In this document: positions 1 through 9,496 of the stretch, in pieces
Layout of the letters: each line of letters starts with the position of its first letter
How positions within the stretch are numbered: position 1 is the first letter of the stretch
Assembly: GCA_030407315.1 (NCBI GenBank)
Contig: JALQPE010001729.1
Location: forward strand, 62,001 to 126,000
Length of the DNA: 64,000 nt
Reading direction: 5' to 3'
Origin: Asparagopsis taxiformis
Taxonomy: Eukaryota > Rhodophyta > Florideophyceae > Bonnemaisoniales > Bonnemaisoniaceae
The notes under the pieces: generated by a model
The model's database searches: none
Told to the model about the DNA's origin: nothing
Seen by the model: only the letters and a program-made list of their open reading frames with translations
Program-made: the position numbers and the translations under genes

Positions 1-1602
1 CGTGCCGACGCGGTACGCTTACCAGGGAACGCCCTCGGACCCGTTTGCCACGCGTTGGCAGAGCACACGACAATGCTCGACGCATTTGCGAACGTGGTGT
101 CGTACCGCATGTACCGACTCAACGATGTACGTGAACATCTCTACGTGAACGAGAGTCAAAGCGTACATAAGCTCAAACGTGAGCTGGAGGGACTTTTCCC
201 TACGTTAAAGCCGTTCTCCGGCCGGAATCCGATTACGTTACTCGGATTCCTCGCCCAAATACGTGATGGGTTCAGCACACTCGGAGTGTGCGAGGGAGTG
301 GCAGTACGTGCGCTGCACTTCTTCCTCGAAGGGGACGCCCGACGGTTCTACGATTCCCAGTGTACGACTGGTGTGATCACGACTGATCCGACGAAGAGGT
401 TCTCGTGGCCTCACGTAATCAACGCGTTGATCAAACGATATCTGCAAGACGACGTGCTGCAGGAGGCCTACGAAAAGGTCACGATGATCACGCAGAGTCC
501 TAACGAGGACGAGAATCAGTACGCTGATAGACTCGACACCGCCACGCGGGCGTGTAACTACGTGTTTACGGATCGACTCCTCGTTCACCACTACGTACGT
601 GGTTTGCTGCCCTCGACGCGGGCAGCAGTGACGGAACGACTCCGGTCACTCCCCGAACGAGAGAGGAACGACCTCACCGTTGTGAGACGATTGGCGACGG
701 CCGAAGGAACGACCTTCCGTGCACGTACGGCAGCTGTCGCGTCAGCCGCGAAACCGAAAGTGCGGTTTCCGGTGAAGCCTACGTTGGCTATTTCCGACCA
801 CGAGTCGAGGAAGTTCGCGGACTACGATGAGTCCGTGTACTTACGTAATGAACGGGCTAACGAGCCCAGTTACCACGATGGTAACCTGAACATCCCCGCG
901 AGGGACGACGACGACGTGTCGCTCGCTGCGGTTCACGTTGCCGAGAATTTGGAGGCGATCCTCTTCACGAACGGGCCGCCGCCCAACGATACGAAAACGG
1001 CAAACGAAAAGCCGGACGAGCTCGAAGCTCGATTGAACCGTCCATGCGAGGACGTGCCGAAGCTCACGAGCGAGCAGACGCAATTGGCGCACTCCGTAAT
1101 CCCGAATGATTACTGGACGCTGTCGTGTTGGTCATGCCGCGAAGATGGCCACTCGACGTTTACGTGTCCGCGTCTGACGCCAGATCAACGGATCTTTTTC
1201 GCGTACAAGTACTACCTCTTCCACGTGAAGAGCAACCCACGTCAGGCTGAGTACTTCCGCCAACGAATGGCTAAACGTAACCAGGAACGACCTGGCGAGC
1301 GAGGGAACGTGACCCCGCGGAGGTACGGCACGCCGCCTACGATACTCCGAAACCCCAATCGTGACGGGGGAAGGCCCTTCGACAGGCGCCGCGGCGATTT
1401 TCGTAATGACCGACGTGACCCCCGCCCGTGGGCGAACGAACGGAATGGCCAGCGTAATGGCCGCAGCGGAGTCTACGTGACGACCTCCGCTGACGAAACG
1501 CCACTCGAGGCGGAAACGAGTCACGATGACGAACGAGCTTCGTGGGCTCACGACGACAACGTGTCGAGCGGCCCCGCGCCGGGAAACGACCAGGCGATGT
1601 AG
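1..1602 (+). CDS. Gag polyprotein of Ty3/Gypsy element 1 (5' partial)
   Basis: Structural protein that packages retrotransposon RNA. The frame is open from base 1, so the true start is outside the window. The segment around 190-700 (phrases such as LKPFSGRNPITLLGFLAQI and YLQDDVLQEAYEKV) has the layout of a retrotransposon gag core. A CCHC zinc knuckle (C-X2-C-X4-H-X4-C) lies at 1126-1167, the expected nucleic-acid-binding module. The C-terminal tail (about 1260-1480) is rich in Arg, Asn and Gly, consistent with RNA binding. It overlaps the protease frame by 61 bases in the -1 frame, as expected if protease is made by ribosomal frameshifting; I did not identify a slippery site. Confidence 0.8.
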   Translation, partial: RADAVRLPGNALGPVCHALAEHTTMLDAFANVVSYRMYRLNDVREHLYVNESQSVHKLKRELEGLFPTLKPFSGRNPITLLGFLAQIRDGFSTLGVCEGVAVRALHFFLEGDARRFYDSQCTTGVITTDPTKRFSWPHVINALIKRYLQDDVLQEAYEKVTMITQSPNEDENQYADRLDTATRACNYVFTDRLLVHHYVRGLLPSTRAAVTERLRSLPERERNDLTVVRRLATAEGTTFRARTAAVASAAKPKVRFPVKPTLAISDHESRKFADYDESVYLRNERANEPSYHDGNLNIPARDDDDVSLAAVHVAENLEAILFTNGPPPNDTKTANEKPDELEARLNRPCEDVPKLTSEQTQLAHSVIPNDYWTLSCWSCREDGHSTFTCPRLTPDQRIFFAYKYYLFHVKSNPRQAEYFRQRMAKRNQERPGERGNVTPRRYGTPPTILRNPNRDGGRPFDRRRGDFRNDRRDPRPWANERNGQRNGRSGVYVTTSADETPLEAETSHDDERASWAHDDNVSSGPAPGNDQAM

Positions 1603-2513
1603 GTCACGAGCCACCCACATCGCCTGAACCCTTACGTAAAAGGGGGACGACCGACGTCGATGATTGGTCCTCCGCAGGCTCACCGATGAACGAGAGCTAC
1701 GTAAAGCTCACGGCCGCGAAGGCCAACTCGAGTCACACGACACCCGACGTGGGGGAAGAAACGAAGTCCGACGGGACGAACGAACCTCACACGAAGAGGA
1801 AGCCTCGCAGACGAGCGAGACGCGCTACCCGGAAGCACGACGCTTCCGAGCGCGAGAAAGCCAAACACGCGGCTTATACGAAGCGTGTCGACGCAAAAGA
1901 AGCCATACGGGCTCACACGATGAAGCGACGAACCGCTAGCGAAGACGTAGACCGCGCGCCGGTCAGGACCGAACCGTTGGTCCTCGACGGGCATACGTGC
2001 CTACTTGCGTCGAAGCATTATATCGTATCCGGAACGATCGGACTAGACCTCAACGTGATGAGGGCGATTACCATCGCGATGGATACGTGCAGCGGCTACA
2101 ACTTGATACGAACAAGTTTACTACCCTACGACTGGGTCGACCGCTGTCTACGTGACGAAGAGCTGCCGAAGCTCGGAGACGCCAACGGGCGACGTTTGCC
2201 TATCGAAGGCGCCATCCTGCTTCGTGTCAGGCTGGGGAACTCGCTGTTCCGCGTAAAATTCTTCGTAGCCAACACGCTGGCTGTCCCCGTTATAATGGGC
2301 ACGTCGTTCATGTCGAAGCATGTCGATGCTATACGCTGTCGAGCGCAGACAATCGACCTCCATCGGGGGATACGATACCCATTATCGCGGAGGGCGATAC
2401 GACGACTCCGTACGAGGAGGGGGAGGAGACGAATCCAAACGTGGAGCCCCCGAAACGCCGCGAGCGTAACGCGGCCTCGAATAGGCCGAGCCGAACGTTC
2501 TCGGTTCGCCTGA
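1542..2513 (+). CDS. Retropepsin-like protease segment of Gypsy element 1
   Basis: Aspartic protease part of the polyprotein, needed to cut Gag and Pol. Seen: a basic N-terminal half (about residues 1-150), then AITIAMDTCSGYNLI with an Asp-Thr-Cys-Ser-Gly motif in place of the usual Asp-Thr/Ser-Gly-Ala/Ser, and a downstream VPVIMGTSF segment matching the Ile-Leu-Gly region of retropepsins. It lies in the -1 frame relative to gag and ends at 2513, while the next conserved segment is in yet another frame. Either several frameshifts are used or the copy is damaged. The Cys in the active-site loop is unusual; whether the enzyme works cannot be told. Confidence 0.65.
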   Translation: MGSRRQRVERPRAGKRPGDVGHEPPTSPEPLRKRGTTDVDDWSSAGSPMNESYVKLTAAKANSSHTTPDVGEETKSDGTNEPHTKRKPRRRARRATRKHDASEREKAKHAAYTKRVDAKEAIRAHTMKRRTASEDVDRAPVRTEPLVLDGHTCLLASKHYIVSGTIGLDLNVMRAITIAMDTCSGYNLIRTSLLPYDWVDRCLRDEELPKLGDANGRRLPIEGAILLRVRLGNSLFRVKFFVANTLAVPVIMGTSFMSKHVDAIRCRAQTIDLHRGIRYPLSRRAIRRLRTRRGRRRIQTWSPRNAASVTRPRIGRAERSRFA

Positions 2514-2980
2514 CGAAGTACACGCGTGTACCGGCGATGTCGCAACGGACCGTCAACGTGACGACGGATGCGACCGGACTCGTGTTCCTCGAACCGAAAG
2601 CGTCGGTGCAATTCCGGCATGGGCTGCGCATAGCCAACGGAGTGGTCGACGTAGGACCGAGAGAGACGTTCTCTATTATCGTGTCGAACTTCACGAAGAA
2701 GGACCGCGAATTGCCGAAAGGCGCGACGATTGCGTACGCGGTACGCTCCCCGTTGGGAATCGTCCCACTCAAGCGTGAGGGCGGCGAAGCCCTCGCGAAG
2801 GTTTTGAACCTACCGCTAGTCGACGCGACGACGCGGACAATACGAACGGGTTGGGCGACGAAACGCCAGACCCGTTGGTCAACGAAAAGGGGAACGACCC
2901 CGCCACGGATTGGCAGTCGACAATCGATTTGTCGCACCTCGACGACGAGGATTTACGAAAGCGCATCAACGAGATGCTAG
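2441..2980 (+). CDS. Protease-to-RT linker segment of Gypsy element 1, separate frame
   Basis: This frame encodes a segment of the type that links protease to reverse transcriptase in related Gypsy elements: about residues 30-110 contain VPAMSQRTVNV, a FLEP motif, HGLRIANGVVDV and LPKGATIAYAV. It overlaps the protease frame at the left and the RT frame at the right, so gag, protease, linker and pol occupy frames 1, 3, 2 and 1. Such a pattern fits one ancestral reading frame with indels at about 2440-2510 and 2850-2980, or sequencing errors. It is a fragment of the polyprotein, not an independent gene. Confidence 0.55.
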   Translation: MEPPKRRERNAASNRPSRTFSVRLTKYTRVPAMSQRTVNVTTDATGLVFLEPKASVQFRHGLRIANGVVDVGPRETFSIIVSNFTKKDRELPKGATIAYAVRSPLGIVPLKREGGEALAKVLNLPLVDATTRTIRTGWATKRQTRWSTKRGTTPPRIGSRQSICRTSTTRIYESASTRC

Positions 2981-5900
2981 CTACACATTCGTCAATGTGG
3001 ACGAGCGGACGCCTCGGCGAAATCAATGCTACGGAGCATCGAATCGAACTCGAACCGGGCACGCGGCCCATACGTTCAATGCCCTATCGTCAGGGTCCGG
3101 CTTTACGTACGATAGCCGAGGAGCAGATCACGAAGATGCTCAACGAAGGGGTTATCGAACCCGCGTCCAGCGAATGGGCGTCACCAATCGTGTTGGTGCC
3201 GAAGAAGGACGGATCCTTACGTTTCTGTGTCGATTACAGGCGTTTGAACGCGAAAACGATCGCTGATTCGTACCCGCTTCCTCGTATGGAAGACTGCCTT
3301 GATTCGTTGGGCGACGCCGCCATCTTCACGACACTCGATTGTAACGCCGGTTACTGGCAAGTGCCCGTCTCCGCCGAGGACCGTGATAAGACAACGTTTA
3401 CGTCTTTCATGGGAACGTATCGCTACGTGCGAATGCCATTCGGGCTACGAAATGCCCCCGCTACGTTTCAGCGGACGTTGGACATCATCCTCTCCGGAGT
3501 ACGTTGGCAATCGTGCCTGGTCTACTTAGACGACGTAATCGTCTTTTCGAAAGACCTCGAGTCTCACCTGGGTCACGTTGACCAGGTGCTTTCCCTGCTA
3601 CGCGCAGCGGGAGTAACGTTAAAGCTCACGAAGTGCTCGTTCTTTCAACCACGAGTTGACTACCTGGGGCACGTGATTACCCCAGGGAAGCTGCACGTCG
3701 CAGCTCGGAACAAGGAAGCCTTTCGTACGGCTACGTTCCCACGCGACAAGACGCAATGTCGATCGTTTTTGGGCGCGGCCAACGTTTACCGCCGTTTCGT
3801 AAAGGCGTATGCCGAGATCGCTCAGCCACTCAACACGATGTTGAAGAAGGACGCTTCCCCCGATTGGACGAATCCAACTGACGCGCAAACGAATGCGTTC
3901 GAAACGTTGAAGACAATACTGGTGTCGCCACCAGTATTGCACCTTCCGAAGGCGGGACGTCCGTTCATGATCGATACCGACGCGTCGGCGTATCAGCTGG
4001 GAGCTACGTTGCTCCAGCAGCAAAACGAAGATAAGCCCAACGAATGGGTGCCGATTGGGTACTGGTCGAAGACCCTTAACGAAACCGAACGTGGTTACTC
4101 GGCGACCGAGCGCGAGTGCTACTCCGTCGTCTGGGCGATAACGTCGCTCCGACCCTACGTAGAGGGTCAGCGGTTCACCGTACGTACGGACCACGAAGCC
4201 TTACGTTGGCTGATGACGTTGACGGACGCGTCCGGACGACTACTACGATGGAGGCTACGCGTTGCCGAATTCGATTTCGAAGTTACGTACAGGCCTGGGC
4301 GCGTGCACCAGGTACCTGACGCTTTATCACGTGTGATATCTACGTATGACGACGGTCGACCCGTCGACGATGACGTACCATCGTACGGGGACGCGGTCCT
4401 CGTGACGACTCGCAGTCGTCGACAACCCACACGAAATGGGCAAGGACGAACGACGTCCGTACGTAAAAAGGCAACGAATGCCAGGGGTCACGACGACCCG
4501 TCGAACGAGACTCGTGACGAACGGACACCAGCCGCGACGGCTGGCCACGATGGACTCGAGTTCAACCGCGACGCGTCGCTCGATGACGTTCTCGACGAGG
4601 AACCGGATTTCCTCGACGAACAGCGCGCTGCCGAAGACGATTCGGCACGCGTGCCACCAGCTGACGTTCAGCTTCCCATTACGAGGGACGAGCTTATCGA
4701 AGCTCAACGCGAGGACGCGTTCTGTCAAACGATACTGACACGACAGTCCGAGACGCAGGACGCTGCATTCTTCGAAGGCCACGATGGCCTACTCCGACGC
4801 CGGAACCCTCACGATGAGGAACGTACACAAATCGTTGTGCCGGCTTCGTTACGGCCGCGGCTGCTGGAGTTAACGCACCACCACGTCCTCGCTGGACACC
4901 CCGGACAAACGCGTATGTACTATACCCTACGGAGGACGTACTACTGGCCCGCGATGGCCGCCGACATCCACGCAACGGTACGAAACTGCGTTGGATGTGC
5001 GAAGAACCGCGTGAAGCTTCGCAAACGGACGAACCCGTTACGTTTATTCCCGGCTACGGAGCCGCTGCGAGACCTATGTATCGACATACTAGGTCCGCTG
5101 ACGAAGACCACGCGTGGCAACCGATTTATTCTCGTTATAACGGACCGCTTCACGAAGCTGACTAGAGTCGTACCTCTACGAAATATCGATTCCGCCAACG
5201 TGGCGAGCGCGTTCGTCAACGCGTGGGTCTTCTCGTATGGACCCCCACGGACGCTCATAAGCGATAACGGAAAGCAGTTCGCTGCTAAGTTTTTCCAGCG
5301 CGTCTGCAACGAAATCGGCGTGACGAACGTCTTTACGTCGACGTACCACCCCCAAACGAACGGGCAGGTGGAGCGCTACAACAGGACGATCCTGGCGATG
5401 CTGCGCAATTACGTGAACGAAAACCAGAACGACTGGGATCGATACGCATCGGCGTTAACGTTTGCGTACAACACGCATGTGCATTCGAGCACGGGCACGA
5501 CGCCCTTCGATTTGATTCTCACGAATCCACCGCCACCGTTGGCGCTACACACGTCGGTAACGAACCGCGAACTACCCGACGGGGGAGGGCGAGCCACTTA
5601 CGTTCGTGAGCTCGCCACAACGATGGATAACGCGTATCGAACGCTGAAGGCCGCGCAGGCACGTTATAAACGAAATTTCGACAAGCGAGTCCGTGTCTCG
5701 AATCGAAACATCCGCGCGGGAGAATACGTATTCATCGACCCGACGGACGGGACCACGAAGGGCACGAAGCTCGGCAACCACGCGTTGGGACCGTTCCGCG
5801 TACTACGTAACGACGTACGAACGTTCGTCATCCAACGAGGAGACGTAGTTGAACGTGTCAACTCGGACCGCGTTGCGTACGCGCCAACGCCGGCGAACGC

Positions 5901-6129
5901 GCCCCCGCCGGAGCCATACGATGCCACCGAGGCAGACCTCGACAAGAACCGCGACGGTCCGGCGTATGTAGTAGACGACCTACTCAACCACCGCGTGAAC
6001 GAGGACGGAACGTTAGACTTCCTCGTGAAGTGGGTCGGGTATCGTAACCCTACGTGGGAACCCCGCCGGAACGTATCTGAAGAGAGCGTCTCTCGATACT
6101 TCGCACGCGTGCGACGAGCAACAACGTGA
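2851..6129 (+). CDS. Pol polyprotein: RT, RNase H, integrase, chromodomain
   Basis: Copies element RNA into DNA and inserts it. Domains in order: reverse transcriptase from about 3030, with FCVDYRRLNAKT, MPFGLRNAPATFQ and the catalytic YLDD at 3523-3534; RNase H with FMIDTDASAYQLGATL and TDHEALRWLM; integrase with the HHCC finger (HHHVLAGHPGQT to CVGC) and the DD35E acids in CIDILGPL, LISDNGKQF and NGQVERYN; and a C-terminal chromodomain near residues 1030-1080 containing FLVKWVGYRNPTWEP. Chromodomains in this clade bind modified histones and steer insertion. The frame starts at TTG and is open further upstream, so the true N-terminus is fused to upstream segments. The long frame from RT to chromodomain is intact. 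Confidence 0.9.
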   Translation: MGDETPDPLVNEKGNDPATDWQSTIDLSHLDDEDLRKRINEMLATHSSMWTSGRLGEINATEHRIELEPGTRPIRSMPYRQGPALRTIAEEQITKMLNEGVIEPASSEWASPIVLVPKKDGSLRFCVDYRRLNAKTIADSYPLPRMEDCLDSLGDAAIFTTLDCNAGYWQVPVSAEDRDKTTFTSFMGTYRYVRMPFGLRNAPATFQRTLDIILSGVRWQSCLVYLDDVIVFSKDLESHLGHVDQVLSLLRAAGVTLKLTKCSFFQPRVDYLGHVITPGKLHVAARNKEAFRTATFPRDKTQCRSFLGAANVYRRFVKAYAEIAQPLNTMLKKDASPDWTNPTDAQTNAFETLKTILVSPPVLHLPKAGRPFMIDTDASAYQLGATLLQQQNEDKPNEWVPIGYWSKTLNETERGYSATERECYSVVWAITSLRPYVEGQRFTVRTDHEALRWLMTLTDASGRLLRWRLRVAEFDFEVTYRPGRVHQVPDALSRVISTYDDGRPVDDDVPSYGDAVLVTTRSRRQPTRNGQGRTTSVRKKATNARGHDDPSNETRDERTPAATAGHDGLEFNRDASLDDVLDEEPDFLDEQRAAEDDSARVPPADVQLPITRDELIEAQREDAFCQTILTRQSETQDAAFFEGHDGLLRRRNPHDEERTQIVVPASLRPRLLELTHHHVLAGHPGQTRMYYTLRRTYYWPAMAADIHATVRNCVGCAKNRVKLRKRTNPLRLFPATEPLRDLCIDILGPLTKTTRGNRFILVITDRFTKLTRVVPLRNIDSANVASAFVNAWVFSYGPPRTLISDNGKQFAAKFFQRVCNEIGVTNVFTSTYHPQTNGQVERYNRTILAMLRNYVNENQNDWDRYASALTFAYNTHVHSSTGTTPFDLILTNPPPPLALHTSVTNRELPDGGGRATYVRELATTMDNAYRTLKAAQARYKRNFDKRVRVSNRNIRAGEYVFIDPTDGTTKGTKLGNHALGPFRVLRNDVRTFVIQRGDVVERVNSDRVAYAPTPANAPPPEPYDATEADLDKNRDGPAYVVDDLLNHRVNEDGTLDFLVKWVGYRNPTWEPRRNVSEESVSRYFARVRRATT

Positions 6130-9100
6130 AAGGCCACGACGGCCCCCGAAAACGCACACGAGCGTCGGGTTAAGCGCACGCGTGCGCGACGTTGCACGAT
6201 GCAACAAACGAAGGCGACGAGCCGCACGAACGAGAAGCGAAGGCACAACGAGTGGCCGGGACGTCCACCCTTGCGTTGGGGGGGGCGCGATGCGTGCTAG
6301 AGCCGTCGCTCTTTTCGTTTTCGACACCATACGTTGGTGGAGGCACGAGCGCCAACGAAAGATTGGACGACGAGTCCACGCGCGGACGATTCACACGATG
6401 TGAAGAGCCACGACTGGCTCGACAGTGTTGACCGCCCCACGGGCAAAGGTGACGACACCACGGGCCACGGACGGACAACACGTCAGATTTTTCGCGCGAA
6501 AAATTATACTTGGGCCAGCGGGCCATGGCGCACGGTACGAAAATCGGGCCGATTACAGTGCGCTAATCCGGCCAAATCTCGGGACACGCGTGCCCCGAAA
6601 ATTTCGTAATTTTGGCACGTCACGTGAGCCATCGCACGTCCCCGTGGACAGCCGCTGACAACGAGTCGCATCGACCAACGAGGTCAACGCCAAACAGCTC
6701 GCGAGCTAACGGCAACGTGACGCCGGAAGGCGGAGAAACGACGTAGGACGGACGCGTCCCCAACGAAGATGGCAACGGCCTCATTACGAAACTTCCCGCA
6801 CGAAGCGGAACGAAGCTATACGTTAGCCGACGAATTAGACCAACGGGTCTCAGCGCACGAAGCGCGCGAGTGAAGCGTGCGAACGACGAGCCAACGAGGC
6901 CGCGACGACGGACGGCGAACCGAATCGCCATCGTGAGGCACGACGCCGAACACGGTAGCCACGTACGGCAACCACGGAACGACACAACGGTGTCCTGCCA
7001 CGCGGGCATAGCGAATGACGCGCGAAAGCGAAAAGCCCGCCGGCTAGTCGAGACGCACGAGCAAACCCGAAAGGGGTTGACCACGTACGGTCACGAAGGC
7101 TAAGACGCGCACGTCCGCATCGCAAAACGAGAAGCTAACGAGCTTAGACCCCGTTCGAATTCGAAGGCGCGCGCGGCACCGGCCACGTCGGCCAGGATAC
7201 GAGCGCGTACGCGGACGTCGCTAACGATAACGACGCACGCCAACGGGCCGAACGTACGAAACGAAATACGAATACGCAACGGCGTACAAGCTGGTAGCCA
7301 ACGTAAACGGCACAGCTGAAGGCAACGTCTGCCGACGAACCTGGCTCACGTAACAGCCTCAAACGCCCGCGGGCGTGCGAAACGACTTCGTCAATCGCGT
7401 CCCCGTCGGGTTCGCAAGTCGAATAAACTAAATTACGCAACGGCGTAGAGGGCGAGCATTACGTATGCCCAAGTGCACGTCGCACCACATAACGGATGAG
7501 CTAACGAAACGCTCCTCGGACGCCGCGGCGAACGACGCCACCACGCGAAGCGGACTAGCGCAACGGTTGCGCCACCGGCTAACGTGAAGCCGCGGGAACG
7601 TAAAGCGCGACGGCGCTAACGGTGTTAACGGCTATACGAAAAGCCAAGCCCGCCGGCAAAGACGTTGTGAACGGAACTGCGACGCACCACGACGCACCGC
7701 CGCGTACACGCAACGGCGTGAAACGTCAAGCCAACTCACGCGCGAGTCGGCCTGACGTTTGGCGAATTTTCCGTCCAGCTCATCGGAGCAAATTAAAATT
7801 GGCACCGACGTGCTACGTGCCAAAGAGCTCGAATGCTCAACGGAATTCGACACCCGACGGGGTTATCCGCACGAGGAACGACGGCGGAAACGAATTCCGA
7901 GATAGTTACAAAATGATAACGCCACTGGCCAACGTGAAGCCGCGGGAACGTGAAGCGCGACGGCGCTAATGACGTCAATGGCTATACGAAAAGCCAAGCC
8001 CGCCGGCCACCACGTCGTCAGCGAAACCGCAACGTACTGCGACGAATTGCTGCGTACACGCCACGGCGTAGAACGTCAAACCGACTCACGTGCGAGTCGG
8101 TCTGACGTTCGATGAAATTTTCACCTAGCTCATCGGAGCAAATTAAAATTAGCACCGACGTGCTACGCGCTAAAGAGCTCGAATGCTCAACGGAATTTGA
8201 CACCCGACGGGGTTATCCGGACGAGAAACGACGGCGGAAACGATTTCTGAGTTAGTTACTAAATGATACGCACGCCAACGGGCTCTACGGTCGAGGTTAA
8301 CGTACCACTCGCAGTGAAAAGCCGCCGCTACGCGCCGCCGCTTTGCCGAATAATCGCGTGTGTTACGAACCTGCCAACGGGCACGCGCCGCCGCGAACTC
8401 GAAGCACGGGCTACGTAAGCCTTACGACACCCGACGGGGTAGACGCCACAACAAAAAAAATTGTGGGGAGGGGCTTAACGCTAACCCCTCCCCCGCTGCA
8501 GACGACCTGCCAACACGTATTACGAAGCTCAACGGAGCCATGCGATTACGCAAAGAAACAAACGAAGGTTTACGAAGCAGCTCGATGCTAAAAGCCTACG
8601 AGGCCTACGACTAACCACGGAACGATGCCAACGGGCGGGCCGCGATGATTACGAAAGAGCCGGAGCGCACGCGCGCGCTCCGGCGCCGTGGCGATTCGAT
8701 CAGCCAACCGGGCCGCGTACGTTTAAACGAGATTTTTCGGGACAACTGCCACGTCCGCAGTTGTACCCGAAAAGGCGCCACGGCCCCGTGTCTCAGGCGC
8801 GTCCTGAAGGGCCTCGCGTGGCCGGGACGTCCACGTGTGGGGGTGGGGCTGTGTAGTATACGTGGCAATTCCGAAATTGCAAATATTTACGTTTTTCCGC
8901 GGAATTCGAATCTCGGCGGACACGACCGGCGACAGCAATGCACGAACATTGCTGGCGCATGCGCGCGCGCAACCGGCACACGTGTGCAACGAACGTACTG
9001 GCAACGGCCAACGGACCAACGGGTCCCTACGTGTGACCCACAAGGTCCTTTCCCATTCGGGGACGTTACGCGCAGTGTTTACACTGTAAAGCGATGCCAT

Positions 9101-9496
9101 CGTGGCCATATAGGTATTGGCATCGTGCCGGGAGGGAAAGGGGACAAGACAACGATCGAGCAACGGCTCTAGTCTACGATTGACTTCTACGTTTTACGTT
9201 TACGTTCTGCCTAACGAGGCTTCGTCTCCGTCGAGCTGCGTACTCCCTACCCATCGCCGCACGTAAGGCTGATTGCGTGTAGTGCCTCCGGGCTTGGTCG
9301 AGAGCGCCTCCGGTGACGTACCACCTCGTGTGCTAACGTAATCCTCGCGTGGATTGTTGCGTCGTGACGCTCGTGTCTACTCGCTAACCACTCTACCTTC
9401 CTACCTAACAATACAGTCAAAACACCAGCGGGTGGACTGCTCGTTTCGTTTCGTTAAGGACAGCGTGTCCGTGGCTCGTACCAGCTACTTCTAGAA
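6130..9496. other. Long non-coding stretch between pol and the opposite-strand gene
   Basis: About 3.4 kb with no convincing gene on either strand. The short open frames here follow from high GC and few stop codons. Structure seen: a two-unit tandem repeat (7571-8270) and a 17-bp sequence (GTGGCCGGGACGTCCAC) at 6252-6268 and 8818-8834, each followed by a G-rich run. A purine-rich tract at 9128-9143 resembles a polypurine tract but is not followed by an LTR-like TG start. Confidence 0.6.
7571..8270 (+). repeat. Tandem direct repeat, two units of about 350 bp
   Basis: Unit 1 runs 7571-7920 and unit 2 from 7921 to about 8270. Both begin with a close match to CCAACGTGAAGCCGCGGGAA and share TCATCGGAGCAAATTAAAAT and CACCCGACGGGGTTATCC in the same order. 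They differ at many positions (roughly 10-20 percent by eye), so the duplication is not recent. It lies in the non-coding part of Gypsy element 1; function unknown. Confidence 0.8.

Noticed and set aside
3619..4194. Minus-strand frame of 191 codons and similar ones opposite Gypsy element 1 genes
   Set aside because: They lie opposite conserved RT/RNase H sequence; high GC leaves the antisense frames open.
9128..9146. Purine tract as the polypurine tract of Gypsy element 1
   Set aside because: It is not followed by a TG-starting LTR-like sequence; the tract at 12442 fits better.
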